The notes: generated by a model from the letters alone, not told the origin. A stretch of DNA of 31,059 nt from CAZHBA01 sp964530225 (GCA_964530225.1 CAZHBA010000078.1:1-31059), one strand, 5' to 3'; positions 7,820 to 18,100 are shown, counted from the stretch's first letter. Numbers and translations: made by a program.

Positions 7820-8845
7820 ATGGCACTGGTGAAAGTTAACGTAACCGTCGACGAAGACGTAGTTGAAACTAGAAATTTGCCGCTGTTAGACCTCGGGCCT
7901 TACCGCGCCGGTGAGCCTGGAGCAAAAAGCCGGTTGGCAGATGAGTTGCGCCAAGCCGGTGAAGAGGTTGGGTTTCTGGCGCTCATTAATCACGGTATTT
8001 CCCAATCTCTTCTAGACCGGGTTCTTGCTGAAGATCGCCGGTTTTGCGCCCGGCCTTTGGAAGAAAAGCTCAAGATCCAAATCAATGAAAACCAACGGGG
8101 TTATATTCGCGTCAAGGCGACACTGGCCAAACACTCGACCTACCACAAGCATACCAAGATGGACTTTAACGAAACGACGGTCTTCGCGACCGAGCACGGG
8201 CCTGATAATCCGCACGTTAAAGAGGGCAAACAATTCTACGGCCAGAACCAATGGCCGGAGAATTTGCCCGGCTTCCGCGAAGTGGTAGAGGAATATATGG
8301 CTGCCATGGAAGGTCTAGGGAAAAGTCTTTTGCCGGTTTGGGCGTTAGCGCTCGATATGCCGGAAGATTTTTTCGATCCGTATTTCAAGAATTGCTACAC
8401 CTACTTCCGCATGGCGCATTATCCACCGAAAGCCGAAATCGAAGAGAACGAATTTGCCCTTGGCGCACATGCTGACACTGGCTTCATGACATTGCTGCCC
8501 TCGCCCGACGTCCAGGGTCTCGAAATTTTGGACAACGACGGGGTTTGGTTCAAGCCTGAGAAGGTGCCCGGTGTAATCCACGTCAACATCGGCCAGTTTA
8601 GGGAGCGATGGTCGAATCATCGATTTCACGCCACGCCACACAGGGTGACCGTGCCACATAGTGACGATCGCTACACGATCCCGGTGTTTGTCAATCCCGA
8701 TTTCGAACCAACCATGGAGTGTATTCCAACCTGTATGGCACCGGACAATCCACCCAAATACCAGCCGGAATCCTATTGGGAGTTCTTCAAATGGTATATG
8801 GGACAAACCTATCCCCACTACGACGACTTTCATAAAGGCGCCTGA
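7820..8845 (+). CDS. 2-oxoglutarate/Fe(II)-dependent oxygenase, isopenicillin N synthase-like
   Basis: This 341-residue cytoplasmic oxygenase couples 2-oxoglutarate decarboxylation to oxidation of an unknown substrate. The N-terminal DIOX_N region is marked by LPLLDLGPYRAG and GFLALINHGIS (residues 20-61). The 2OG-FeII domain carries the iron ligands H217 and D219 (GAHADTG) and H274 (ATPHRV), and R284 in RYTIPVF for 2-oxoglutarate binding. In place of the usual NIGDxLxRWTNG the protein reads NIGQFRERWSNH. GGGAG precedes the ATG at normal distance. Such proteins in proteobacteria include gibberellin-, flavonol- and ethylene-forming-enzyme-like members; the sequence does not support choosing one. 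The convergent molybdoenzyme ends 61 bases downstream. Confidence 0.92.
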   Translation: MALVKVNVTVDEDVVETRNLPLLDLGPYRAGEPGAKSRLADELRQAGEEVGFLALINHGISQSLLDRVLAEDRRFCARPLEEKLKIQINENQRGYIRVKATLAKHSTYHKHTKMDFNETTVFATEHGPDNPHVKEGKQFYGQNQWPENLPGFREVVEEYMAAMEGLGKSLLPVWALALDMPEDFFDPYFKNCYTYFRMAHYPPKAEIEENEFALGAHADTGFMTLLPSPDVQGLEILDNDGVWFKPEKVPGVIHVNIGQFRERWSNHRFHATPHRVTVPHSDDRYTIPVFVNPDFEPTMECIPTCMAPDNPPKYQPESYWEFFKWYMGQTYPHYDDFHKGA

Positions 8846-8906
8846 TGTCCACCAACGGCCTACAGTTGAAGGGTATCAGCTACTCGACGAGTGGTCGGAT
8901 ATAGGA

Positions 8907-10958
8907 TTAGCCAGACGATATCATTGGGCCTACGTCAACCATTGCTTCGAATTTTGATTGGCCCACGGTAAATGGAAAGATGTCGACCGCATCGATGGGG
9001 AGCGCTGCTGCTCCGGACGTGACGTTGTTTATACCCAAACAGCCGTCTCGCATCCAAACCACGCCACGAGGGATGCGATCAGTTACGAGCGCCCGGGCCG
9101 TGAACTCACCGTGGTCGTTGAAAACACGAATTGGACTGCCGTCCTCCAGACCGCGCGCCCTAGCGTCACTTGTCGCAAGCCATAGCTGAGCCCCCAGGTC
9201 ATGCTTGGCCAAGCTCGGAAGCGCTTGTCCATGATCGTAGAAAGAATGAAACTGTGTGATCGTCCGTCCTTGGCAAAGAACGAGTGGAAACTCGGATACG
9301 GCAACGTCCTCGTGGACAGGTAAGCGTGGTAGGCCAGCCTCTCCTGCGCGAACGGACGAAAATTCAATTTTGCCGGAGGGTGTATGGTACTGGTGGGTTG
9401 GATAGGCTACGTGCGACACGTCAAGCGCCTTGATTCCGGCCATTGAGCGGAGGTCAGAGACTGTCGCGTGGCCGGTGGAGGGATGATCCAGAACCGCGCT
9501 AATAACGTCCTCTTGGTTTGCCCAGGGATAAAAATCATTAAGGCCAAGGCGGGTTGCCAACCCTTTCAACACGTCCTGGACTGGCCACGCTTTGCCTTCT
9601 GGCTCCAGAGCCCGCTCCATCAAGTAGATGTGTGTATTGGTTGATTTGCATCCGATATCCTCGAGCCATGCGGTGGCAGGCAAAACGATATCAGCAAATC
9701 GGCGGGAAGTTTCATTCATGAAGAGATCGTAAGTGACGACAAGCTCGGCTTTGTCGAGACCAGCGGCAACATCTTCGGCGCCGGCGTACGAAGAGAGTAT
9801 GTTCGAGCCGAACAAAATGAGAGCTCGGACGAGCCGACTACCGATCGCTGCGGAAATCTCGGACATTTGGTTTGGAATGTAGTTTCCCGCAGGGCGTTTG
9901 TCGCGGTCAGCGATGGTGGCGAAGCCACCGCCATGGCAAGAACTCGAATGACGCGGTCCGATACCACCACCGTGAACTCCAAAATTTCCGGTTAGCGCCG
10001 GCAAACAGGATATAGCGCGTGCAGCGCGCCAACCATTAAATCCTTTATGAATGGAACTGCCGCCAAGAATGATCATTGCCGGCTTAGTTTCAGCATAAAG
10101 TCGCGCCAGAGAACGGATTTGGACAGCGTCGACACCCGTAATATCTGACGCCCAATTTGGGGTGAACGGACGAACATGGTTCACCAGTTCCTCAAAGCCG
10201 ACAGTATGGTCGTGGACGAAATGTATGTCGTAGTAGTCCTCGGCGATGATCGTATGCATCATGGCCAGCGCCAGGGCAGCATCTGTCCCTGGGCGAATTA
10301 GAATCATTTCGTCCGCCTGTGCGGCTGCCTCCGTTTCCCTAACATCAATGGCAATAAGCCGCGCGCCGCGTTTCTTAGCGGCAACCAAGTGCGGAACAGT
10401 GTTTGGTTGGCTCACCAAGTTTGCACCCCAGAGGAGGATCATCGCAGCGCTCTCGCCCATATCCTCCTTTGTGTTGGTTTCGAGCGCGCCAGTCAGGCCC
10501 AGACCAAATCCTCCGAGCCCCCAGCAAATCATCTGCGGGTTCCAATTTTGACAGCCGTAGTGATTTGCGAATCGGCCCAACAGCTGAGAGTTGGTGAATA
10601 AACCGTAATTGTTGGCAAGGTTGCCATGACCCGACCAGATACCGACGGCCTCGCGGCCAACTAGTTCCATGCGCTCAGTGACAAGGTCTAGTGCGTTATC
10701 CCAACTTGATTCTCGCCAAGCATCATCACTTCGCCGGTCACGAATAAGCGGTGTTAGTAGGCGCTTGCTGTTACCAATTATCTCTCCTGCCGCACGGCCT
10801 CGGACGCAAAGAAACCCTTGGTTGTCGGGGTTGTCATTGTCTCCGGCAATGCCAACCAGCCGTCCATTATTGACCTCGGCGAGCATGCCGCATTGCGTCG
10901 GATGACAATTCATCGGACACATGGTGCGGATCTTGCCAATCTTGGCTTTGGTCATCAC
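8907..10958 (-). CDS. molybdopterin-dependent oxidoreductase (DMSO reductase superfamily), cytoplasmic
   Basis: This 683-residue enzyme should carry one [4Fe-4S] cluster and a bis-guanine-dinucleotide Mo or W cofactor. The N-terminal cysteines C14, C18, C23 and C51 (CPMNCHPTQCG, then FLCVRG) form the cluster site. C145 in PQMICWGLGG lies where the metal-ligating Cys/SeCys of this superfamily is found. Further markers are LLWGANLVSQPNT, ILFGSNILSSYAGA, VLPATAWLED and the C-terminal cofactor-binding domain from about residue 560 (LCQGRTITQFHSF). There is no twin-arginine signal, so it should stay in the cytoplasm. No electron-transfer subunit, chaperone or cofactor gene is adjacent. Formate-dehydrogenase-like and acetylene-hydratase/polysulfide-reductase-like proteins share this layout; the substrate is unknown. 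Confidence 0.9.
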   Translation of the reverse strand: MMTKAKIGKIRTMCPMNCHPTQCGMLAEVNNGRLVGIAGDNDNPDNQGFLCVRGRAAGEIIGNSKRLLTPLIRDRRSDDAWRESSWDNALDLVTERMELVGREAVGIWSGHGNLANNYGLFTNSQLLGRFANHYGCQNWNPQMICWGLGGFGLGLTGALETNTKEDMGESAAMILLWGANLVSQPNTVPHLVAAKKRGARLIAIDVRETEAAAQADEMILIRPGTDAALALAMMHTIIAEDYYDIHFVHDHTVGFEELVNHVRPFTPNWASDITGVDAVQIRSLARLYAETKPAMIILGGSSIHKGFNGWRAARAISCLPALTGNFGVHGGGIGPRHSSSCHGGGFATIADRDKRPAGNYIPNQMSEISAAIGSRLVRALILFGSNILSSYAGAEDVAAGLDKAELVVTYDLFMNETSRRFADIVLPATAWLEDIGCKSTNTHIYLMERALEPEGKAWPVQDVLKGLATRLGLNDFYPWANQEDVISAVLDHPSTGHATVSDLRSMAGIKALDVSHVAYPTHQYHTPSGKIEFSSVRAGEAGLPRLPVHEDVAVSEFPLVLCQGRTITQFHSFYDHGQALPSLAKHDLGAQLWLATSDARARGLEDGSPIRVFNDHGEFTARALVTDRIPRGVVWMRDGCLGINNVTSGAAALPIDAVDIFPFTVGQSKFEAMVDVGPMISSG

Positions 10959-11172
10959 GGTTACACCCCTCTTCTTAAGGGAATTATATACCTAACTCTC
11001 CTTATTTAAGGTTCTGCGAGATAGCGCCGAACAACTGAGTATCCGTTGAGACAAGTGCACCGTCAACATTGTGCCCTCTTGCTGAGCTACGCGCCCGGGG
11101 CCCTAAACACCTAAAAATAAAAGCTTCCCGTTTCCTAAATCTTTGTATGCGGTTGAGGACGCATTTCGCTTT

Positions 11173-11515
11173 TCTGTATCGGAGAATAAACATGCAATCA
11201 TCGTTGATTTTTTTGTCGACTCACGCAACACAACACATGCGGTCAAGCGCTTGAACAAGCAAGATGGTGGGCGCCGCCCATGTATCTTTATCACCAATAA
11301 TGAAGTTGCAGCCAGTGAGTACAAAAAAATGCGTGAAGCAGAATTACGCCCCGGTGATGCAAAGTGGGAAATGGGATATTTGTGAGGATATTACCAAGCC
11401 GCGCACTGAGGCCGCCATCGCCGGCAAAACGCCAAAAGGCGAGCCCATTAAAGGCGACTGTAAGTTCACAGATGAATTTTATACGGCCGAGTCATTGGGG
11501 ATACTGGCCAAGTAG
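11173..11515 (+). pseudogene. remnant of an adenine-specific DNA methyltransferase (restriction-modification type)
   Basis: One frame reads AIIVDFFVDSRNTTHAVKRL, then NKQDGGRRPCIFITNNEVAA and LRPGDAKWE; the reading then moves to another frame around 11370 and continues DICEDITKPRTEAAI, GKTPKGEPIKGD and KFTDEF. Together this is the C-terminal part of a large adenine-specific methyltransferase of type III-like systems, whose usual form has DFFAGSGTTTHAV, LRPGD, ITKPR and KFTDEF. The SAM-binding motif FxGxGTT is ruined (FVDSRNT), the frame is broken, and both the front of the gene and its TPPY-type catalytic motif are missing. No partner nuclease gene is present. It is a dead relic of a transferred modification system. 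The flanks 10959-11172 and 11516-11760 hold nothing recognisable. Confidence 0.75.
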
Positions 11516-11760
11516 CTAAGTCCAGCAAGGTGCATCTAATGCCACTGTTCTGGCTCCTCAGACTGAGTATTAGGGCTTCACCTACTTTCTCGTTCGCTAG
11601 AGTTTCCTCTTTGGGACATGGTTATAGAGCGGCGACAGATAGCGAGACGATCGCAAGGCAGAGATAGGTTTTTTTACATAGGATTGATGAGGGAGGCATG
11701 ATATCGACGACAACACAGGCAACGCTTGAAGGCAGAGCCGTAGTTGCGTGGGTCGCATTC

Positions 11761-12087
11761 CTATTTCCCATCTGTGTTCTCCTCTTCGCGCTCGCGTTCC
11801 TCCCTAACCTGCCTGTTCTCTGCCCGCAACTGTTCAGCTTCGGCGCGGGTTGCCGTATCTCCTAGCCAGCCCAGGCGCTTGGCCACCACTTGGGGGAGCA
11901 AACCCTGAGCGGCGCACCGCTTGGCATGGTCCCAACTAGCGGTGGCGTAGACCGTGCCGTTTTCCACATAGTCACCTGCAGCGTTGTAGCCACAACTCTG
12001 TAGACTAGACGCCGAACCAGCGGCACCTGAGACGATGCCCGCAGCGGCGATAATTGCAAGCATTCTACTTTTTTTCTTCATCTTCAA
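11761..12087 (-). CDS. small exported protein of unknown function
   Basis: The product has 108 residues. The N-terminus MKMKKKSRM followed by AIIAAAGIVSGAAGSASS is a typical Sec signal peptide with likely cleavage near residue 27. The mature part is short, has two cysteines (SCGYNAAGDY; HAKRCAAQG) that could form a disulfide, and ends in a very charged, probably coiled-coil tail (EAEQLRAENRQVREEREREE). GGAG lies about seven bases upstream of the ATG. I do not recognise the family. It is 163 bases downstream of, and co-directional with, the OmpA-like lipoprotein gene, which suggests a cell-envelope role. That is inference. Confidence 0.6.
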   Translation of the reverse strand: MKMKKKSRMLAIIAAAGIVSGAAGSASSLQSCGYNAAGDYVENGTVYATASWDHAKRCAAQGLLPQVVAKRLGWLGDTATRAEAEQLRAENRQVREEREREEENTDGK

Positions 12088-12249
12088 ACTCCAATTCGCG
12101 TGGTTAAACTTCTAGGGCGGTATACCCCGTTGCCGAGCCCCAGGGTTTCTCCAAGTCTAGGGTGTGTTCTACCGCCTTGCGCACCTTATACATGCAGGTG
12201 AGGCACACGCCTCCTCTCTCCGTGTCTCTGTTTTCTTCGGTTACGTCGA

Positions 12250-13146
12250 CTATCGAGTTGCCGTCTCAAGAGACGGATATTCCGGCTCAATCGATAAGGT
12301 GACTTCAGCCTCTGTGCGGCGGTTTTTAAGCTCCGGAATGCCATCAGGTGTCGCGACAGCTGGCTGGCTTTCCCCCAGGCCTTCAATGCTGAAGGTGTAT
12401 TCCCCCGGCCACATAGCATTGATTGTTCGAACGAGCGACACCGCGCGCGTGACGGATAGCTTATCGTTGTGTGCTTCAGAACCAGAGCGATCTGCGTGCC
12501 CGGTAACGTGAATGTGCATTTGGAGATCACCCCAGTCGCGTTCCGCGAAAGACTGAATAAACGCCAGATCTTCGTTGCGCGGATTGGGATTATTCAGTTC
12601 ATGGTGAACGACCAGTTTGGCCCGGGCCTCTCCATTCTCTGTGATCTCGATACCGGCCTGCTCTTGGAACCCGACGAGGGCCTCATCGAATGCGGATTGA
12701 CAAGCCGCGATGTGTTCGGTCTGCCATCCCTCTTCGGCCTGTTCTACCCAGCAATCGAAACTGGTTATCGCCTTTGCAAGATACGCCCCTCCCTCTTTAG
12801 GGGGGACAAGCCGCATGGCAACTTTAAGACGACCTTCACCAATGTTGAGAGGCTCAACAAACTCCTCATCTATATTCCAATCTCGGAAGTTCTCGGGCTG
12901 CGCGGTCTGCAGATTTTCAAGGATCCTCAGAGCTTTTGCGGCAAAGTAGCCGGCATCCTGCCAATCCATCATTTCGTCTGCTTCGAAGGTGACAAACTTT
13001 CGATACCCTTCAGCGACCTGGCCGCTAAAGCTACTCTGGTCGATCGACTTTTCCCGGAGTTCGGCTACGTCGTAGGCGCCACAGCCAGAAAGCGTGCCAA
13101 GCAGTCCAAGACCAACGGCGGCTTTTATGCATTTGGAGGTGTTCAT
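12250..13146 (-). CDS. OmpA-family outer-membrane lipoprotein
   Basis: This 298-residue envelope protein should be lipid-anchored and bind peptidoglycan. The start is the ATG at 13146, with AGGGAG upstream; a start at 13197 would spoil the signal peptide. The lipobox is LSGC with C22. The N-terminal half (about 25-190), with DEMMDWQDAGYFAAKAL and FDCWVEQAEEGWQTEHIAAC, is the domain common to alphaproteobacterial OmpA lipoproteins. The C-terminal OmpA/Pal domain (about 200-285) has GHADRSGSEAHND, LSVTRAVSLV and NRRTEAEV, including the aspartate and arginine that hold diaminopimelate. It is probably a structural tether between outer membrane and wall. Confidence 0.9.
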   Translation of the reverse strand: MNTSKCIKAAVGLGLLGTLSGCGAYDVAELREKSIDQSSFSGQVAEGYRKFVTFEADEMMDWQDAGYFAAKALRILENLQTAQPENFRDWNIDEEFVEPLNIGEGRLKVAMRLVPPKEGGAYLAKAITSFDCWVEQAEEGWQTEHIAACQSAFDEALVGFQEQAGIEITENGEARAKLVVHHELNNPNPRNEDLAFIQSFAERDWGDLQMHIHVTGHADRSGSEAHNDKLSVTRAVSLVRTINAMWPGEYTFSIEGLGESQPAVATPDGIPELKNRRTEAEVTLSIEPEYPSLETATR

Positions 13147-13620
13147 CGAATGGCTCCCTATCGTTTTCGGAGCCTTTCTAAGCTTCAAAGCCGACACAAA
13201 TTCGTCGACAATACGACAGCATTATGATTTTGAGCCGTTGATTATCATGTGAGAGGCACAAGTCCGCCAAACGCTTGTCGGGCTTTGCTGTCAAACCGGT
13301 TCAGTGATTATCTAACCGGTGATCTGCCCCCCCCTAACCAGGTCTATTTGCTGGGTTAGAGATAAGCATCTGGATCGCATTTGTCTAACGTCAGCGCCCA
13401 TGGGACGTTCTGAGGGGTTTTCATAAAGGAGGATTTCTGGCTCATCGTAGTGACCGAAGGGAACGCAGATGAAGCAGAAATTAATGAGCAGAAAAGACCC
13501 GGTCGAGAAGGCGGTCCGGCTTACGGATTATGGGATTACGGTGACAATTTATTAAATCCGGCTTACGGTCACAGACGGTTGAATAGCCCGGAATTACGAT
13601 TGTGTATCCGCACCGGCCCT
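13147..13620. other. non-coding region rich in inverted repeats
   Basis: No gene is supported here. Three inverted repeats lie close together: ACCGGTT/AACCGGT (13295-13301, 13314-13320), CTAACC/GGTTAG (13334-13339, 13354-13359) and AACGTC/GACGTT (13387-13392, 13404-13409), the last enclosing CCCATGGG. A 12-base direct repeat TCCGGCTTACGG occurs at 13515-13526 and 13557-13568. A 28-codon frame at 13469-13555 with a weak GGGAA site is not convincing. The left part should hold the promoter of the lipoprotein gene; the right part follows gltD. Confidence 0.4.
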
Positions 13621-15087
13621 TTACCGCGGCAGGGCGCTCGATCCCATCAGATAAGCGTCGACCGCGTGGGCGCATTGGCGGCCTTCGCGGATCGCCCACA
13701 CCAACAACGACTGGCCGCGGCGCATGTCGCCGGCGGTGAACACGCCGTCTATCGAGGTGGCGTAGTCAACTGTATTGGCGGCGACATTGCCGCGGATATC
13801 GACCGCTACGCCCGTTTGTTTGAGCATGCCGGGTTGGCGCGGTCCGAGGAATCCCATGGCGAGTAGCACCAGGTCGGCCTTGAGTTCGAACTCGCTGCCC
13901 TCGATCCGCTGCATTTGCGGCTGGCCGCCACTGCCGCCATTGTCATCTCCACCGGTCCATTCGACGCGCACGCAGTCCAGCGCTGTAACCCGGTCGTTGG
14001 CGCCGCGGGCATTAGCCGTCAGCACCGACCAGTCGCGCTCACAACCTTCTTCCTGCGACGACGAGGTACGCAGTTTGTTGGGCCAGTCCGGCCACACCAG
14101 TGCCTTGTTCTCGTGCTCCGGCGGTTTTGGCAGGATCTCCAGTTGGGTGATCGAGGCGGCGCCGTGGCGCACCGAGGTGCCGATGCAGTCGGAGCCAGTA
14201 TCGCCGCCGCCGATGACGACGACGTGCTTACCGGCCGCTGTGATCGTACCGTCGGGCGCCGCCACCGCTTCGCTGTCGCCGGCACCGCGTTTGTTCTGCT
14301 GGGTCAGAAAGTCCATGGCGAAATGGATACCGTCGAGCTCACGGCCCGGTACGTCCAGGTCGCGCGGCGTTTCGGCGCCGCCGGACAAAACCACCGCGTC
14401 ATAATCCCGGATTAGCTGGCCGACGGTTAGATCGACGCCAATCTCAACATTAGTGCGGAACTCGACACCTTCGCGGATCATTTGCTCGACGCGGCGGTCG
14501 ATCAGCGCTTTCTTCATCTTGAAATCGGGGATGCCATAGCGCAACAAGCCGCCGACGCGGTCGTTCTTCTCGAACAGGGTGATGTCATGGCCGGTGCGGG
14601 CAAGTTGCTGCGAACAGGCCATTCCCGCCGGTCCTGAGCCAACGACGGCAACCTTTTTGCCGGTGCGCTTGGCGGCGGTTACGGGTTGAATCCAGCCTTC
14701 CTGCCAGCCGCGATCGACGATGGCGCATTCGATGGTCTTGATGGTCACTGGCGCGTTGTCGATGTTTAATGTGCACGCTTCCTCGCAGGGTGCGGGGCAG
14801 ACACGGCCGGTGAACTCGGGGAAATTATTGGTCGAATGCAAGGTATGCGAGGCGATTTTCCAGTGGTCGCGGTAGATCAGGTCGTTCCAGTCGGGGATCA
14901 GATTGTTGACCGGGCAGCCGTTGTGGCAAAATGGGATGCCGCAATCCATGCAGCGCGCGGCCTGGCGGCCAAGCTCTAAATCGGGCAGGGGCTCGGCGAA
15001 CTCCTGCCACGTCTTGGTGCGCTTTTCGGCCGCTTCATAGCCGTGGTCGTGGCGCTCGAATTCAAGAAAACCAGTGTTCTTACCCAT
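13621..15087 (-). CDS. gltD: glutamate synthase [NADPH] small (beta) subunit
   Basis: This 488-residue FAD and iron-sulfur subunit takes electrons from NADPH and passes them to the large subunit, completing ammonia assimilation with glutamine synthetase. The N-terminal cysteine clusters CMDCGIPFCHNGCPVNN (about 46-62) and CPAPCEEAC bind two [4Fe-4S] centres. The FAD-binding motif GSGPAGMAC follows near residue 150, and the NADPH-binding motif GGGDTGSDC comes later. FTAGDMRRGQSLLVWAIREG near the C-terminus is the typical FAD-closing segment. AAGGAA precedes the ATG. It begins 24 bases after gltB and is clearly in the same operon. Nothing is missing. Confidence 0.96.
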   Translation of the reverse strand: MGKNTGFLEFERHDHGYEAAEKRTKTWQEFAEPLPDLELGRQAARCMDCGIPFCHNGCPVNNLIPDWNDLIYRDHWKIASHTLHSTNNFPEFTGRVCPAPCEEACTLNIDNAPVTIKTIECAIVDRGWQEGWIQPVTAAKRTGKKVAVVGSGPAGMACSQQLARTGHDITLFEKNDRVGGLLRYGIPDFKMKKALIDRRVEQMIREGVEFRTNVEIGVDLTVGQLIRDYDAVVLSGGAETPRDLDVPGRELDGIHFAMDFLTQQNKRGAGDSEAVAAPDGTITAAGKHVVVIGGGDTGSDCIGTSVRHGAASITQLEILPKPPEHENKALVWPDWPNKLRTSSSQEEGCERDWSVLTANARGANDRVTALDCVRVEWTGGDDNGGSGGQPQMQRIEGSEFELKADLVLLAMGFLGPRQPGMLKQTGVAVDIRGNVAANTVDYATSIDGVFTAGDMRRGQSLLVWAIREGRQCAHAVDAYLMGSSALPR

Positions 15088-15111
15088 AATTATTCCTTGT
15101 CTACCGGCAAC

Positions 15112-18100
15112 TTACTGAGCAGCGGCAGCATCCTCCTCCTCGCGCTCGGCTTGCAGTTCGAGCAGTGCGCGGCGGAAATCCTTGGGCACAACCTTGACGA
15201 AATTGCTCAGCGTTGTCGCCCAATCGTCGAGCAGCGCGCTGGCGTTTTCGCTGTCCGTCAGCAGCCGGTGGCGTTCGATCAGGATGCGCAGTCGCTCGGC
15301 GTCATAGGCCAGCATGTTGCCCATACCGCTGTCGTCGGCGCTGATCGAAAGCTGGTGCGGCTGGCCGGGGTCGTCGGCTGCGTTGGGATCGGCGGGCGCG
15401 ATAGGCTCCAGATCGACCATTGCCATGTTGCAGCGCTCGGCGAACTTGCCGTTGGGATCGTGGACATAGGCGATGCCGCCCGACATGCCAGCGGCGAAGT
15501 TGCGCCCGGTCTCGCCGAGAACAACCACTACGCCGCCCGTCATGTACTCGCAGCCATGGTCGCCGACACCCTCGACGACAGCGATGGCGCCGGAATTGCG
15601 CACCGCGAAACGCTCGCCCGCAACGCCCTCGAAATGAGCTTCGCCGGCAATAGCTCCATACAGCACGGTGTTACCGATAATGATGTGCTCGGAGGCGACG
15701 CGTCCGCCTTCGCGCGGTTGGCGCACGACCAGTTGGCCGCCCGACAGGCCTTTGCCGACATAATCGTTGGCGTCGCCGATGAGGTCGAGGCTGACCCCGC
15801 GCGACAGGAACGCCCCAAAGCTGCCGCCGGCGTTGCCGGTGAAGTGGATTGAGATGGTGTTCTCAGGTAGTCCGGCATGGCCGTAGCGCTTCGCTACCTC
15901 GCCTGACAGCATAGTGCCGACGGTGCGTTTGGTGTTCTGGATCGGTCGCTCGATGCTGACGGGCTTACCGTTTTCCAGCGCGTCTACGGCGGCGGCGATC
16001 AGATCGTTGTCCAACGCGGCTTCCAGATTGTGGTCCTGGGATTCACAGTTGAAGATCGCCACGCCCGGTTGTGGTTGCACCTGGTAGAGGAGACGGCTGA
16101 GGTCGATACCGGCAGCCTTCCAGTGGTCTATGCCGCGGCGCATATCGAGCTTTTCGGTCTGGCCGATCATCTCGTCGAACGTCCGGAAGCCAAGTTGCGC
16201 CATCAGTTGACGCACTTCCTCGGCGACGAAGAAGAAATAGTTAACAACGTGCTCGGGCGTGCCGGTGAAGCGCTTGCGCAGCACCGGGTCCTGGGTGGCG
16301 ACCCCAACTGGGCAGGTGTTGAGATGGCATTTACGCATCATGATGCAGCCCGCCGCGATCAGTGGTGCGGTGGAAAAACCGAATTCATCGGCGCCGAGTA
16401 ACGCGCCGATAACGACATCGAGTCCGGTGCGCAGACCACCATCAACCTGCACGGCAATGCGGCCGCGCAGACCGTTTAGAACCAGCGTCTGATGGGTCTC
16501 CGACAAGCCGATCTCCCACGGCGAGCCGGCATGGGTTAGCGAGGTTAGGGGGCTCGCCCCGGTGCCGCCGTCATAGCCGGAAATGGTAACATGGTCGGCG
16601 CGTGCCTTGCTGACGCCCGCGGCGACAGTGCCGACGCCGACTTCCGACACCAGCTTGACAGATATGCGTGCCTGCGGATTGGCGTTCTTCAAATCGTGGA
16701 TGAGTTGCGCCAGGTCCTCGATCGAATAGATGTCGTGATGAGGCGGCGGTGAAATTAGGCCGACGCCGGGTGTCGAGTGGCGCACCCGGGCGATATTCTT
16801 GTCGACCTTGTGGCCCGGCAGCTGGCCACCCTCGCCGGGCTTGGCGCCCTGCGCCATCTTGATCTGGATATCGTCGGAATTGACCAGATATTCGGTGGTT
16901 ACACCGAAACGACCCGAGGCGACCTGCTTGATTGCCGAGCGCATCGAATCGCCATTTTCCATGGGCGTAAACCGGTCGACTTCCTCGCCGCCTTCGCCGG
17001 TGTTGGACTTGCCGCCGATCTGGTTCATTGCGATCGCCAGCGTGGTATGCGCTTCGCGGCTAATCGAGCCGAAACTCATGGCACCGGTGGCAAACCGGCG
17101 AACGATAGTGCTCGCCGGCTCGACTTCATCGAGCGGCAGCGGCTTTTCGGCAAAGCGAAATTCCATCAGCCCGCGAATAGTTAGCAGGCGCTCATTCTGT
17201 TCGTTAACGCTGTCGGCAAACGCCTTGTAATTGCTGGGCAGGTTGCCGCGCACCGCATGTTGCAGGTCGGCGACCGATTGCGGCGTCCAGGCATGGTCCT
17301 CGCCGTGCACGCGGAACTCGTAATCGCCGCCGGGACCGAGCATGTCGAGGTAAACTGGGTTGTTGCCCCAGGCGCTGCGGTGGCGCACCAGCGCCTCGGC
17401 GGCGATGGCGTCGATGCCGGCGCCTTCGATAGTCGAGGCCGTACCGGTGAAGTATTTCTCGATGAAGTCGCTGGCCAGACCAACCGCGTCGAAAATCTGC
17501 GCGCCGCAATAAGACTGATAGGTTGAGATGCCCATTTTGGACATCACCTTCAGAATGCCCTTGTTGACCGCTTTGATGTAATTCTTGCGCACCTCTTCGG
17601 CGCTCAGCTCAAGTGCCTCGCGGAGCCGGATTTCCTCCAGTGTATCGAACGCCAGCCATGGATTGATCGCCTCTGCGCCATAGCCGGCGAGGACGCAGAA
17701 ATGGTGCACCTCGCGCGCTTCGCCGGTTTCGACGACGAGGCCAGTTGAGGTGCGCAGACCCTGGCGGATCAGGTGGTGATGCACTGCAGCCGTGGCTAAC
17801 AAGGCCGGCATCGCCACGCGTTTGGCCGAGGAGGCGCGGTCGGATAGCACCAGAATGTTGTAGCCCGAGATAACCGCGTCGGTGGCCTCGTGGCACACAT
17901 GGTCGAGCGCCGCTTCGAGCCCTTCGGCGCCCGCTTCGACCGGCCAGGTCGTGTCGATAGTCTTGGTGCGGAACGCCTCGCCGACTAGCGTCGATATGGC
18001 GCCTACCTTGATAAGATCGGCGTTGGTGAGGATTGGCTGCGACACTTCGAGACGGTAATGGGAGCCGGCATGGTGGCCGAGCAGGTTAGGCCGCGGACCG

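Noticed and set aside
11698..11865. 55-codon plus-strand frame with GGAGG and a hydrophobic stretch
   Set aside because: The ribosome site is only one base from the ATG, and most of the frame is antisense to the small exported protein gene, which has a better signal peptide and ribosome site.
13469..13555. 28-codon peptide with a weak ribosome site and an internal repeat
   Set aside because: Too short and unconserved as far as I can see; the 12-base repeat explains its regular look.
13450..13866. 138-codon plus-strand frame
   Set aside because: Most of it is antisense to the conserved C-terminus of gltD, and it has no recognisable similarity.
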